From contig CT978603.1 of NCBI GenBank assembly GCA_000063525.1, positions 62,001 to 126,000 of the forward strand: DNA of 64,000 nt, in the 5' to 3' direction. A program made the position numbers and the translations under genes. The stretch's first letter is position 1; every line of letters begins with the position of its first letter. The DNA comes from Synechococcus sp. RCC307. GTDB lineage: Bacteria > Cyanobacteriota > Cyanobacteriia > PCC-6307 > Cyanobiaceae. Under the pieces are notes generated by a model. That model worked only from the letters and a program-made list of their open reading frames with translations. It was not told the origin of the DNA and made no database searches. Positions 1-8,628 of this stretch are shown piece after piece.

Positions 1-398
1 GCATTGGGCAGGGCCAATCGCTTGCCTTTGGTGCCTCCAGAGAGCAGAAACGCCCCCATGCTGGCGGCCAGTCCATAACAGATGGTCACCACATCGGGGG
101 CCACCTGCTGCATGGTGTCGTAGATGGCCAAGCCAGCGGTCACCGAACCCCCGGGAGAGTTCACGTAAATCTGGATTTCCTTCTCGGGGTCCTCGGCTTC
201 GAGATACAGCAGCTGAGCCACCACGGCATCGGCAATGGCGTCATCGATGCCGGTGCCCAAAAAGATGATCCGCTCACGCAGCAGGCGTGAGTAGATGTCG
301 AAGGCGCGCTCGCCGCGGCCCGATTGCTCCACCACCGTTGGCACCAGCGTGTTTTGCCAAGAGCTGTGGATGGGGTGGTGACTGATCGCTTCGATCAC
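1..398 (-). CDS. clpP: ATP-dependent Clp protease proteolytic subunit (3' end outside window)
   Basis: This is the serine protease subunit that forms the barrel of the Clp protease and degrades proteins fed by ClpX or ClpC. About 132 N-terminal residues are present. The translation reads through [13 protein letters not shown] (the oxyanion-loop region) to the nucleophile context [10 protein letters not shown], with Ser at about 113; the catalytic His and Asp lie beyond the window edge. The start is taken as GTG at 398 ([14 protein letters not shown]); a TTG further upstream in the same frame is possible. It follows tig with about 20 bases between the tig stop and this start, which is the classic tig-clpP-clpX order, so co-transcription with tig is likely. 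Confidence 0.93.
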   Translation of the reverse strand, partial: MIEAISHHPIHSSWQNTLVPTVVEQSGRGERAFDIYSRLLRERIIFLGTGIDDAIADAVVAQLLYLEAEDPEKEIQIYVNSPGGSVTAGLAIYDTMQQVAPDVVTICYGLAASMGAFLLSGGTKGKRLALPN

Positions 399-418
399 GG
401 ACCGTCGGCTGAGTCGGC

Positions 419-1894
419 TCAATCTATGGGGGTTATCAACTTCTCGGCTGCTTTGGTCTTGCTCTTGCTGGTTTTGGCGGCGGGCTTGGCCTTGGCTTGG
501 CCTTCAGCAGCTGGCTCCTTCTCGGCTTTGGCTTTGCTGCTTTTGGCTTTGCTGGCTTTGGCGGGTTTGTCTTCGGAGGCAGGGTCCACCATGGTCAGCT
601 TGGCGTTCTCCTCGAGCCAGCTCAGCAGCGTTTCGCGCAGCAGGTCTTCGGCCACCGCATCGCGCAGCCGTTGAGGATCGATCTTGTTGGTGTCGCTGAA
701 ACCAGCGCTCACCTCTTTGATTTTGGCTTCGAGGTCTTTATCGGCCACGCTGATGCCCTCAGCTTTGGCCAGTGCCTTGAGGGCCAGGCTGCGTTGCAGT
801 CGCTCGGTGGCCTCACCGCGGGAGGCTTGGGCCAGGTTTTGCACCGTTTCTGGCGTGAATAGCTTTTTCACGTCCATGCCCTGCTGGGCCATTTGGGCAG
901 CGGTTTCCTGCAGCAGGCTGTTGATTTCTTCTTTGATCAGGCTTTCGGGCAGTTCCACTTCCAGCTGATCCACCAGAGCCTTCAGCAGAGCTTCGTGGCG
1001 GTTGTTCTTCTGACGCTGCTCAGCGTCTTGCTTGAGCCGGTTCTCTAAGTCCTCACGCAGTTCGCTCAGGGTCTTTTTGTCACTGGCCTGCTGGGCGAAG
1101 GCGTCATCGAGTTCCGGCAGTTCGCGACCTTTGAGCTCATCGAGGCTGATCGAGAAAAGCGCCTTGCGCCCGCGGCAGGTCTCTTCGGGGTAGTCGTCGG
1201 GGAATTGGCAGTCCACATCTTTTTTGTCGCCGGGCTTCATGCCCACCACGCCCTCGACGAAGCCGCTGATCATGCGGCCCTCTTCGAGTTCCACATCGAG
1301 GCCATTGGCGCTGCCACCTTCGATGGCGCTCTTGTCATCGCTGAACACGCCGCTGAAGCTCACGACGGCCACATCACCCATCGCGGCAGCCCGGTCGCTT
1401 ACCGGAACCAAGGTGGCGAGCTGGCGGCGGGATTGATCGAGCAGTTCATCCACCCGGGCTGGGTCGTAGGCCACGGATTCCGCTTCAGCGCTGAGCCCTT
1501 TGGTGCTCTTCAGCGTTGGTGTGGGGGCCACATCCATTTCCAGGGTGACGACCAATTCCTTGGCCGGATCGAATTTCTCCAGCAGCTCCTCAAAGTTGCC
1601 GCTCAGAGAGGGTTGGCCCAGGACTTCAACCTTCTCTTGTTCGACCGCATCACGCAGCACGCTGTCGACCAGGTCTTCCAAGGCGGATGCCTTGACGCGA
1701 AGGGGGCCGATTTGTTGCAACAGCACGGGTTTGGGAACGCGTCCTTTGCGGAAGCCAGGCAGGCGCACGCTGCGGCTGAGCCTTTCCACAGCGGCCTCGT
1801 ATGAGGCCTTGCAGCGGTCGGCGGGAACACCCACCTCCAGGGCCAGACGGCTGCCGGGAAGGCTGGATGTCTTGACCTTGAGAGCGGTGGTCAT
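419..1894 (-). CDS. tig: trigger factor (ribosome-associated chaperone / prolyl isomerase)
   Basis: Trigger factor binds the ribosome exit tunnel and holds nascent chains. The protein has 491 residues: an N-terminal ribosome-binding domain (basic stretch [14 protein letters not shown] near residues 45-60, containing the GFRxGxxP signature), a central FKBP-type isomerase domain ([10 protein letters not shown] onward, about 165-250), and the helical C-terminal chaperone domain. From about residue 437 it carries a 55-residue Lys/Ala/Ser-rich low-complexity tail, absent from the E. coli protein and likely disordered. The start is ATG at 1894. It is first in the minus-strand tig-clpP unit and is divergent from asd across about 150 bases that must hold both promoters. 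Confidence 0.96.
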   Translation of the reverse strand: MTTALKVKTSSLPGSRLALEVGVPADRCKASYEAAVERLSRSVRLPGFRKGRVPKPVLLQQIGPLRVKASALEDLVDSVLRDAVEQEKVEVLGQPSLSGNFEELLEKFDPAKELVVTLEMDVAPTPTLKSTKGLSAEAESVAYDPARVDELLDQSRRQLATLVPVSDRAAAMGDVAVVSFSGVFSDDKSAIEGGSANGLDVELEEGRMISGFVEGVVGMKPGDKKDVDCQFPDDYPEETCRGRKALFSISLDELKGRELPELDDAFAQQASDKKTLSELREDLENRLKQDAEQRQKNNRHEALLKALVDQLEVELPESLIKEEINSLLQETAAQMAQQGMDVKKLFTPETVQNLAQASRGEATERLQRSLALKALAKAEGISVADKDLEAKIKEVSAGFSDTNKIDPQRLRDAVAEDLLRETLLSWLEENAKLTMVDPASEDKPAKASKAKSSKAKAEKEPAAEGQAKAKPAAKTSKSKTKAAEKLITPID

Positions 1895-2048
1895 CGGGTG
1901 GGGCGCAGCAAACCAAGCCAGCGATCCTAGAAAGTGATGGTCCGATGGCCAGCTTTGGAGCCATTGCGTATTGTTCCTCTGGCGAAAGCAAAGAGCTGCA
2001 GATCCGCTCGCTTGTTGCCAAGACCTGTTGTTATCCCTTTAGTCCCGC

Positions 2049-3077
2049 TTGACCTTCGCCTCAGCAGCGATTCCCCCCACCGTCGCCATCCTTGGCGCCA
2101 CTGGGGCTGTTGGACAGGAACTGCTGACCCTGCTTGAGGAGCGCTCCTTCCCGCTGAAGCAGTTGCGCTTGCTGGCTTCTCCCCGTTCAGCTGGCCAAAC
2201 GGTGGCGTTCAAAGGTCAAACCTTGACCGTGGAGCCGGTGAGCGCTGAAGCCCTCAGCGGCGTTGATGTGGTGTTGGCCTCCGCCGGCGGCTCTGTGTCT
2301 CGTCAGTGGGCCCCGGTGGCCGTTGAGCAGGGCGCTGTGGTGATCGATAACTCCAGTGCCTTCCGCATGGATCCGGCGGTGCCATTGGTGGTGCCTGAGG
2401 TGAACCCACAAGCTGCGCTGACCCACCAAGGAATCATTGCCAACCCCAACTGCACCACGATCCTGCTGACCCTGGCCCTGGCCCCCTTGGCCGCCCTGCG
2501 CCCGCTGCGGCGTGTGGTGGTGAGCACCTACCAATCAGCCAGCGGCGCTGGTGCGCGCGCCATGGAAGAGCTGCGCCAACTCAGCCGCACCGTGCTCGAT
2601 GGTGGTGAAGCGCGCAGTGAAGTGCTGCCCCATTCCCTGGCGTTCAACTTGTTTCTGCACAACTCTCCGCTGCAGGCCAATGGCTATTGCGAAGAGGAGC
2701 TCAAGATGCTCAATGAAACCCGCAAGATCATGCAGCTGCCGGAGCTGAGTCTTTCGGCGACTTGCGTTCGCGTTCCGGTGCTGCGGGCCCATTCCGAAGC
2801 GGTCAACATTGAATTTGAAGCACCTTTGAGCGTGGTTGAAGCCCGCGCAGCCCTCGCCCAAGCGCCAGGGGTTGAGTTGATCGAAGACTTCGAGACGAAC
2901 CGCTTCCCGATGCCGACCGATGTGACCGGCCGCGATCCCGTGGCGGTGGGCCGTATTCGCCAGGATCTCAGTCATCCTCAGGCCCTTGAGCTCTGGCTGT
3001 GTGGCGATCAGATCCGTAAAGGCGCGGCCCTGAATGCAGTGCAAATCGCTGAGCTGTTGTTGGAGGCAGCCCGATGA
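2049..3077 (+). CDS. asd: aspartate-semialdehyde dehydrogenase
   Basis: The enzyme reduces aspartyl phosphate to aspartate semialdehyde with NADPH, the branch step to lysine, diaminopimelate, threonine and methionine. The 342 residues show the Rossmann glycine motif [12 protein letters not shown] (about 12-23), the active-site cysteine in ANPNCTT (Cys135) and the acid/base His in [10 protein letters not shown] (about 248). No in-frame ATG precedes the glycine motif, so the start is taken as TTG at 2049. The stop overlaps the dapA start by four bases (ATGA), so the two consecutive pathway steps are translationally coupled. The aspartokinase that precedes them in the pathway is at 10639-12441. 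Confidence 0.95.
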
Positions 3078-3973
3078 GCAGTCTTAGTTCTGCTCCTTTT
3101 GGACGTGTTGTCACCGCGATGGTGACGCCGTTTGCAGCCGATGGATCTCTGGATCTTCCCTTGGCAGCTCGCCTGGCTCAGCACCTGGTCGCCCATGGTT
3201 CTGATGGCCTATTGGTTTGCGGCACGACTGGTGAATCCCCCACCCTCAGTTGGGATGAGCAGCTGGCGCTGATCAAAACCGTTCTCGATGCAGTGGGAGA
3301 GAAGGTGCCCGTTTTGGCCGGAACGGGCAGCAACAGCACCGCTGAAGCGGTGGAAGCCACCCGCGAAGCCGCTGCCCTGGGTGCCCATGGGGCCCTGGTG
3401 GTTGTGCCCTACTACAACCGCCCGCCGCAGGAAGGGCTGGAGGCCCATTTCCGCGCAGTTGCGGCCGCAGCTCCTGAGCTGCCATTGATGCTTTACAACA
3501 TTCCCGGCCGTACTGGCTGCAGCCTGCATCCAGCCACAACGGCTCGTTTGCTGGATTGCGACAACGTTGTGGCTTACAAGGCCGCCAGCGGCACTACCAG
3601 CGAAGTCAGTGCGTTGCGTTTGGCCTGTGGTTCACGGTTGGCCATCTATAGCGGCGATGATGGCTTGACGTTGCCAATGTTGGCCGCAGGAGCGGTGGGC
3701 GTGGTCAGCGTCACCAGCCATTTGGCTGGCGTCGAACTCAGCGCGATGATTGATCACTACATGGCCGGACGTCACGCTGAAGCCTTAGCCCTGCATGAGC
3801 GGCTCCTCCCTTTAATGGAGGGTCTGTTTTGCACCAGCAATCCAACTCCGGTCAAAGCGGCGTTGGAACTTCAGGGATGGCCTGTCGGTGCTCCCCGTCT
3901 GCCCTTGATGCCAGCCGATAGCTCCGTCCGTGACACCCTCTCCACCCTGATGGCCGCCCTGCGTCCCACTTGA
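3074..3973 (+). CDS. dapA: 4-hydroxy-tetrahydrodipicolinate synthase
   Basis: This TIM-barrel aldolase condenses pyruvate with aspartate semialdehyde in diaminopimelate/lysine synthesis. The 299 residues match the family length. Visible signatures are [10 protein letters not shown] (50-59, with the Thr pair that shapes the active site), [12 protein letters not shown] (110-121), Tyr141 in LYNIPGRTG, and the Schiff-base lysine in VVAYKAASG (Lys169). The start is ATG at 3074, overlapping asd. A short GC-rich hairpin followed by T-rich sequence lies just past the stop and may end the asd-dapA transcript. Confidence 0.96.
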
Positions 3974-3986
3974 CTCCTGGCGAAGG

Positions 3987-4008
3987 ACGGGCCCTGGCCC
4001 CGTTTGTG
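3987..4008 (+). terminator. possible weak terminator after dapA
   Basis: Five base pairs, ACGGG at 3987-3991 with CCCGT at 3999-4003, close a seven-base loop and are followed by the T-rich stretch TTGTGTTT. It lies between the dapA stop and the RNase J start. The stem is short, so this is only a candidate. Confidence 0.25.
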
Positions 4009-4034
4009 TTTGCGTCAATTTCTCTCTTTTTTAT

Positions 4035-5894
4035 ATGAGCTCCAACGGTTCCAAGACCCAACAGCCCACCTTGCGGGTGATCCCCCTGGGCGGCTTGCAC
4101 GAGATCGGAAAGAACACCTGTGTTTTTGAATTCGGTGACGACCTGGTTCTGATTGATGCAGGTCTGGCGTTCCCCAGCGACGGCATGCACGGGGTGAACG
4201 TGGTGATGCCAGACACGAGCTTCCTGCGCGAGAACCAAAAGCGCATTCGCGGCATGATCGTTACCCACGGTCATGAAGACCACATCGGTGGCATCTCCCA
4301 CCACCTCAAGCACTTCAACATTCCGATCATTTACGGCCCGCGTTTGGCCCTGTCCCTGCTCGAGGGAAAGATGTCGGAAGCCGGCGTCGCTGACCGCACG
4401 GTGCTGCAGACGGTGACCCCGCGTGAAGTGGTCAAGCTCGGCCAGCACTTCAAGATTGAGTTCATTCGCAACACCCACTCGATGGCCGACAGCTATTCGC
4501 TGGCGGTGACCACTCCTGTGGGCACGGTGATCTTCACCGGTGACTTCAAGTTCGACCACACCCCGGTCGATGGTGAGCACTTTGATATGGCTCGCCTAGC
4601 CCACCACGGTGATCAGGGTGTGCTTTGCCTGTTCAGTGATTCCACCAACTCGGAAGTGCCGGGCTTCTGCCCGCCCGAGCGCTCGGTGTTCCCCTGCCTG
4701 GATCGCCGCATCGCCGAAGCCGAAGGTCGCGTGATCATCACCACCTTCGCCAGCTCGATTCACCGGGTGGCCATGGTGCTGGAACTGGCGATGAAGAACG
4801 GCCGCAAGGTGAGCTTGTTGGGTCGCTCGATGCTGAATGTGATCGCCAAAGCACGGGAGCTCGGCTACATGCGCTGCCCCGATGATCTGTTCGTGCCGAT
4901 CAAGCAGATCCGTGACCTGCCGGATCGCGAAACCCTGCTGCTGATGACCGGTAGCCAAGGGGAGCCGCTGGCTGCTTTGAGCCGGATTTCACGCGGTGAG
5001 CATCCCCAAGTTCAGGTCAAGAGCACCGACACGATCATCTTCTCGGCCAGCCCCATCCCCGGAAACACCATCTCGGTGGTCAACACCATTGACCGCCTGA
5101 TGATGCTGGGCGCCAAGGTTGTGTATGGCAAAGGCGAGGGCATCCACGTGTCCGGTCACGGCTTCCAGGAAGACCAGAAGCTGATGCTGGCGCTGACCAA
5201 GCCCAAGTTCATGGTGCCCGTGCACGGCGAGCACCGGATGTTGGTGCAACACGCCCGCACGGCCCATTCCATGGGTGTGCCAGAAAACAACACCCTGATC
5301 ATCGATAACGGTGATGTGGTGGAGCTCACCGCCGATTCGATCCGCAAGGGTGATCCGGTGAAAGCGGGCATCGAGCTGCTCGATAACTCCCGCACCGGCA
5401 TCGTGGATGCGCGGGTGCTCAAAGAGCGTCAGCAGCTCGCCGAAGACGGTGTTATCACCCTGCTGGCTGCTGTCAGCGTTGACGGAAAGATGGTGGCCCC
5501 GCCCCGGGTCAATCTGCGTGGAGTGGTCACCACCGCTGAGCCCCGCAAGCTCTCGATGTGGGCTGAGCGCGAGGTGAATTGGGTGCTGGACAACCGCTGG
5601 AAGCAGCTGTGCCGCAACACCGGTGGCAAGGCTCCTGAGGTGGATTGGATTGGTGTGCAGCGGGAGATTGAAGTGGGGCTGCAGCGCCGCTTGCGCCGTG
5701 AGCTTCAGATTGAGCCGCTGATCATTTGCCTGGTGCAGCCCGCTCCGGCCGGCACGCCGCCATACAAGTCCAAGGCGATGGAGGAAAAGGACGACCGTCC
5801 GGCACCGCGCCACCAGCGCAACAACGACCGCGGTGGCGATCGCAACAACGACAACCGCCAGCGCCGCCGCCGTTCCACCGCTGTGGCGGGTTAG
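4035..5894 (+). CDS. rnj: ribonuclease J
   Basis: This metallo-beta-lactamase/beta-CASP nuclease has 5'-exo and endoribonuclease activity and, with RNase E, drives cyanobacterial RNA decay. The 619 residues contain the metal-binding motif THGHEDH (about 77-83), further conserved His/Asp motifs (RNTHSMADS, FTGDFKFD), the beta-CASP region with MTGSQGEP, and SGHGFQED with VPVHGEHRM near residues 375-400. The last 40 or so residues form a basic, Arg/Asn-rich tail (RNNDRGGDRNNDNRQRRRR) probably used for RNA contact. The start is ATG at 4035, 61 bases after dapA. The stop overlaps the convergent TPR gene by four bases. Confidence 0.95.
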   Translation: MSSNGSKTQQPTLRVIPLGGLHEIGKNTCVFEFGDDLVLIDAGLAFPSDGMHGVNVVMPDTSFLRENQKRIRGMIVTHGHEDHIGGISHHLKHFNIPIIYGPRLALSLLEGKMSEAGVADRTVLQTVTPREVVKLGQHFKIEFIRNTHSMADSYSLAVTTPVGTVIFTGDFKFDHTPVDGEHFDMARLAHHGDQGVLCLFSDSTNSEVPGFCPPERSVFPCLDRRIAEAEGRVIITTFASSIHRVAMVLELAMKNGRKVSLLGRSMLNVIAKARELGYMRCPDDLFVPIKQIRDLPDRETLLLMTGSQGEPLAALSRISRGEHPQVQVKSTDTIIFSASPIPGNTISVVNTIDRLMMLGAKVVYGKGEGIHVSGHGFQEDQKLMLALTKPKFMVPVHGEHRMLVQHARTAHSMGVPENNTLIIDNGDVVELTADSIRKGDPVKAGIELLDNSRTGIVDARVLKERQQLAEDGVITLLAAVSVDGKMVAPPRVNLRGVVTTAEPRKLSMWAEREVNWVLDNRWKQLCRNTGGKAPEVDWIGVQREIEVGLQRRLRRELQIEPLIICLVQPAPAGTPPYKSKAMEEKDDRPAPRHQRNNDRGGDRNNDNRQRRRRSTAVAG

Positions 5895-6811
5895 GCCTCG
5901 GCGCTGAGATCCACCAATAACCACCCATCGGCCAGCGCTTGTTCGCTGGCCGTTTTTGTTGCTGGCTTGTCTTCAGCCTGTGCTGGCTTGGGTTCGGGCT
6001 GTGGGGTTTCGGGTTCCGCCGCCGCGTCCGCCAGGCTGCTGAGCTCGGCGGCATCATCAGCGGGATCTGGTTCTGGTTCCGATTCCCCCGGCTCAGCAGG
6101 TGCGGGCTCCAGGTTGATGCCGCACTGGCTTAAGCCTTCGATGGCCAGATCGCGGTAAGGCCCTTCGGTCTCCAGTTCCAACACCCGCTGGTAGCTGGTG
6201 ATGGCAGCAGGCTCATCATGCAAGCCAAAACTGCTCACGTAGCCCTGCAGCAAAAGGCAGCGCAGGTCGTTGGGTGATTCGGCCAACAAGGTGTTGAGCA
6301 GCTGTTGCGCCGCCGTGAATTCACGCTCCTGATAGGCCTGCTCGGCCATGGCGTAGCTGACCTCTGCTTGAGGTTCTTGTTGGAGCTTGGCCGGCTCTGG
6401 TTCAGGCTCTGGATCTGGTTTTGCTGTGGTCTGTCTTGGTTGCTCTGGCTGCGGCTTGAGTTCAGCGAGCCAGGGCGCTGCCGCCGGCTGTTCGTTCTCG
6501 TCTGCTGGTTCTTGTGTTTGGGCTGGCTCAACGGTGGGCTCTGCCGTCTTGGCTTGCCGCTCACTGACGGGGCAATGCTTCAGGCCCTCAAGGGCCAAGT
6601 CGTGATATGGCCCCTCAGTTGCCAGTTCCAGCACCCGGCGGTAGCTGCTGGCGGCCGCGGCGGTGTCTTGAAAGCCATAGAAGTGGATGTAGGCCTGCAG
6701 CAGCAGAGCGCGGGGATCATCAGGCTGCTCTGTTAGGTGCTCGTTGAGTAGCTCTTGAGCCTCAGCAAAGCGGTGCTCGCCATAGGCCTGCTCAGCGGCG
6801 TCGTAGCCCAT
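5891..6811 (-). CDS. TPR-type protein made of two near-identical 75-residue repeats
   Basis: Function unknown. The 306-residue protein consists of two 75-residue units, residues 6-80 and 156-230, that align without gaps and share 45 of 75 residues by my count. Each begins AEQAY and ends in a conserved Cys after GPY(H/R)DLA(L/I)EGL. Each resembles a pair of TPR helices. The units are joined by a 75-residue linker rich in Pro, Glu and Gln, and followed by a similar Pro/Glu/Ala tail ending GWLLVDLSAEA. No signal peptide or membrane segment is seen. The ATG at 6811 overlaps the tilS stop by one base, so it is in the tilS transcript. The stop overlaps rnj from the other strand. Confidence 0.75.
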   Translation of the reverse strand: MGYDAAEQAYGEHRFAEAQELLNEHLTEQPDDPRALLLQAYIHFYGFQDTAAAASSYRRVLELATEGPYHDLALEGLKHCPVSERQAKTAEPTVEPAQTQEPADENEQPAAAPWLAELKPQPEQPRQTTAKPDPEPEPEPAKLQQEPQAEVSYAMAEQAYQEREFTAAQQLLNTLLAESPNDLRCLLLQGYVSSFGLHDEPAAITSYQRVLELETEGPYRDLAIEGLSQCGINLEPAPAEPGESEPEPDPADDAAELSSLADAAAEPETPQPEPKPAQAEDKPATKTASEQALADGWLLVDLSAEA

Positions 6812-7824
6812 CAATCAGAGGCTGCCGGGGGGATCAGTTTCAGCATGCAGGCTTCAGCCTGCAGCTGCCAGCCATGGCTCAAGGCAATGGGCGGCCGTCG
6901 CCCTGGCTTTTGCAGTTGCCGCCAGATTTCTGTGGTGAGTGCGGCGCTGAGCTGCTGCTGGCTGGTCTGCTGCACCCAGCGATGCAGCAGACGTTTTTGC
7001 AGCTTGATGGGTTGCTCCTGCCAGCGCTGGCGGTTGAGATCAGCACGGCCCGGTTCACTACGGATGGCTTCAAGGGCTAAAGCCTCTAGTGCGCTGTGCT
7101 GGCCCTCCAGCTCCTCCAGCAGTTGAGCCGCCCGTGCCAAATGCTGTGTGGCTCCAGGGTTCAAGGCTTCCAGCTCAGGAATCACATCCAGCCGCAGGCG
7201 ATTGCGGCTGAACTGGCGATCGGCGTTGGTGATGTCATGCCACACCAGCAGGCCCAGTTGCTCGCAGCAGGCTTGGGTGTCGGCGCGGCTGAAGGCCAGC
7301 AGGGGCCTCACCACCGTGATGCCGGCGCCCAGGGGCCGCGTTTGCCGCAGGCTCGAGAGCCCCGTGAGATCGGCACCGCGGATCAGATTAAACAGCAGGG
7401 TTTCAGCCCGATCAGTGGCGGTGTGCCCGGTGAGCACCAGCGGGCAGCTGCTGGTTTCCGCCTGCCGCTGCAGGCGTTCGTAACGCCATTGGCGAGCTGC
7501 CGCCTCGCTTTTGGGAGCGGGCTCAGCGCAGTCCACCGTTAAGGGCAGACCCCATTGGGCCGCCACTTGTTGGAGATGCTGGGCATTGGCTGCGGCGTCT
7601 TGGCGCCAGTTGTGGTTGCCATGCCAGAGCTGCAGCTGCCAGTGGTGCTGCTCGCGCAGATCCAGCAGCAGGCGCGTGAGCGCTAGGGAATCCTGGCCGC
7701 CAGAGATGGCAATCAGTAGGCCGCTGCCTTGGGGCAGCAGGCTTGGATCATCCAGCAGGAGCTGGTGCAGCCTGTGGTGCCAGCGGCTCCAGGGTTGCTT
7801 GCCAGATGGGAGGATGGTTCTCAT
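6811..7824 (-). CDS. tilS: tRNA(Ile)-lysidine synthase
   Basis: TilS adds lysine to C34 of tRNA-Ile2 (CAU anticodon), switching it to read AUA; it is essential. The ATP-pyrophosphatase P-loop SGGQDS lies at about residues 41-46, followed by WHGNHNWR and LTGHTATDRAETLL, typical of the N-terminal domain. I chose ATG at 7824 (MRTILPSG, 337 aa). The open frame extends 22 codons upstream, but that would cover the start of the divergent ycf23 gene and the added sequence is not family-like. The gene is co-transcribed with the downstream TPR gene (one-base overlap). Its start is only three bases from the divergent ycf23 start. Confidence 0.92.
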   Translation of the reverse strand: MRTILPSGKQPWSRWHHRLHQLLLDDPSLLPQGSGLLIAISGGQDSLALTRLLLDLREQHHWQLQLWHGNHNWRQDAAANAQHLQQVAAQWGLPLTVDCAEPAPKSEAAARQWRYERLQRQAETSSCPLVLTGHTATDRAETLLFNLIRGADLTGLSSLRQTRPLGAGITVVRPLLAFSRADTQACCEQLGLLVWHDITNADRQFSRNRLRLDVIPELEALNPGATQHLARAAQLLEELEGQHSALEALALEAIRSEPGRADLNRQRWQEQPIKLQKRLLHRWVQQTSQQQLSAALTTEIWRQLQKPGRRPPIALSHGWQLQAEACMLKLIPPAASD

Positions 7825-7827
7825 CCG

Positions 7828-8595
7828 ATGCCGTTGGGTATGTCCCCTGCTGCCAGCCTGCCAACTTCCTTGCAGCGTGCACTTGAGCAACGTCGTCTGC
7901 TCAAGGTGATCGCCGGTCTCGCCAACTTCGACTCTGCATCCGTGGCGCGCGTGGCACGGGCCGCCGCCGCTGGTGGTGCTGATTTGGTGGATGTGGCCTG
8001 CGACCCCGAGCTGGTGGCGTTAGCTGCGGCTGAATCCGGTCTGCCGATCTGCGTGTCAGCTGTGGATCCTGAACTGTTTCCCGCGGCTGTTGCTGCTGGT
8101 GCCGCCATGGTGGAGATCGGCAACTACGACAGCTTTTATCCTCAGGGCCGCCTGTTTGATGCTGCCGAGGTGTTGGAACTCACCCGCCGCACCCGTCAGC
8201 TGCTATCTGAGGTCACCCTGTCGGTGACGGTGCCCCACACCCTGCCCCTGGATCAGCAAGAGCAACTGGCCATTGACCTGGTGGATGCTGGCGCTGATTG
8301 GATTCAGACCGAAGGCGGCACCAGTGCCAACCCCCTCAGCCCAGGGGTTCAGGGCCTGATTGAAAAGGCGTCACCAACCTTGGCTGCCGCTCATGTGATC
8401 AGCCGGGCTGTTGCCGTGCCGGTGCTCTGCGCTTCTGGTCTGTCGGCGGTGACCCTGCCGTTGGCTCAGGCCGCTGGAGCGGCTGGTGTGGGGGTGGGCT
8501 CTGCCATCAACCGCCTTAGCGATGAGCTCGCCATGGTGGCGGTGGTGCGCGGTCTGCGTGATGCTCTGTCCGCTCTGAACCCTGTGCAGGTCTGA
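7828..8595 (+). CDS. ycf23: DUF561 / Ycf23 family TIM-barrel protein
   Basis: This family is conserved in cyanobacteria and red-algal chloroplasts, and its biochemical role is not established. The protein of about 255 residues has (beta/alpha)8-barrel features: LKVIAGLANFD, GGADLVDVACD, MVEIGNYDSFYPQG, GADWIQTEGGT and AGVGVGSAINRL, the last resembling a phosphate-binding loop. Start candidates are ATG at 7828 (MPLGMSPAAS) and ATG at 7840; longer upstream extensions run into tilS. Homology to phosphoribosylanthranilate isomerase-like barrels suggests a small-molecule enzyme, but that is inference. Confidence 0.85.
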   Translation: MPLGMSPAASLPTSLQRALEQRRLLKVIAGLANFDSASVARVARAAAAGGADLVDVACDPELVALAAAESGLPICVSAVDPELFPAAVAAGAAMVEIGNYDSFYPQGRLFDAAEVLELTRRTRQLLSEVTLSVTVPHTLPLDQQEQLAIDLVDAGADWIQTEGGTSANPLSPGVQGLIEKASPTLAAAHVISRAVAVPVLCASGLSAVTLPLAQAAGAAGVGVGSAINRLSDELAMVAVVRGLRDALSALNPVQV

Positions 8596-8628
8596 ACTGC
8601 CTAGAGTCGCGGCCCCGGTCCTGAGTCG

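Noticed and set aside
4989-5924. Open frame of 311 codons antisense to RNase J
   Set aside because: Covered by the conserved RNase J coding sequence on the plus strand; no family-like motif.
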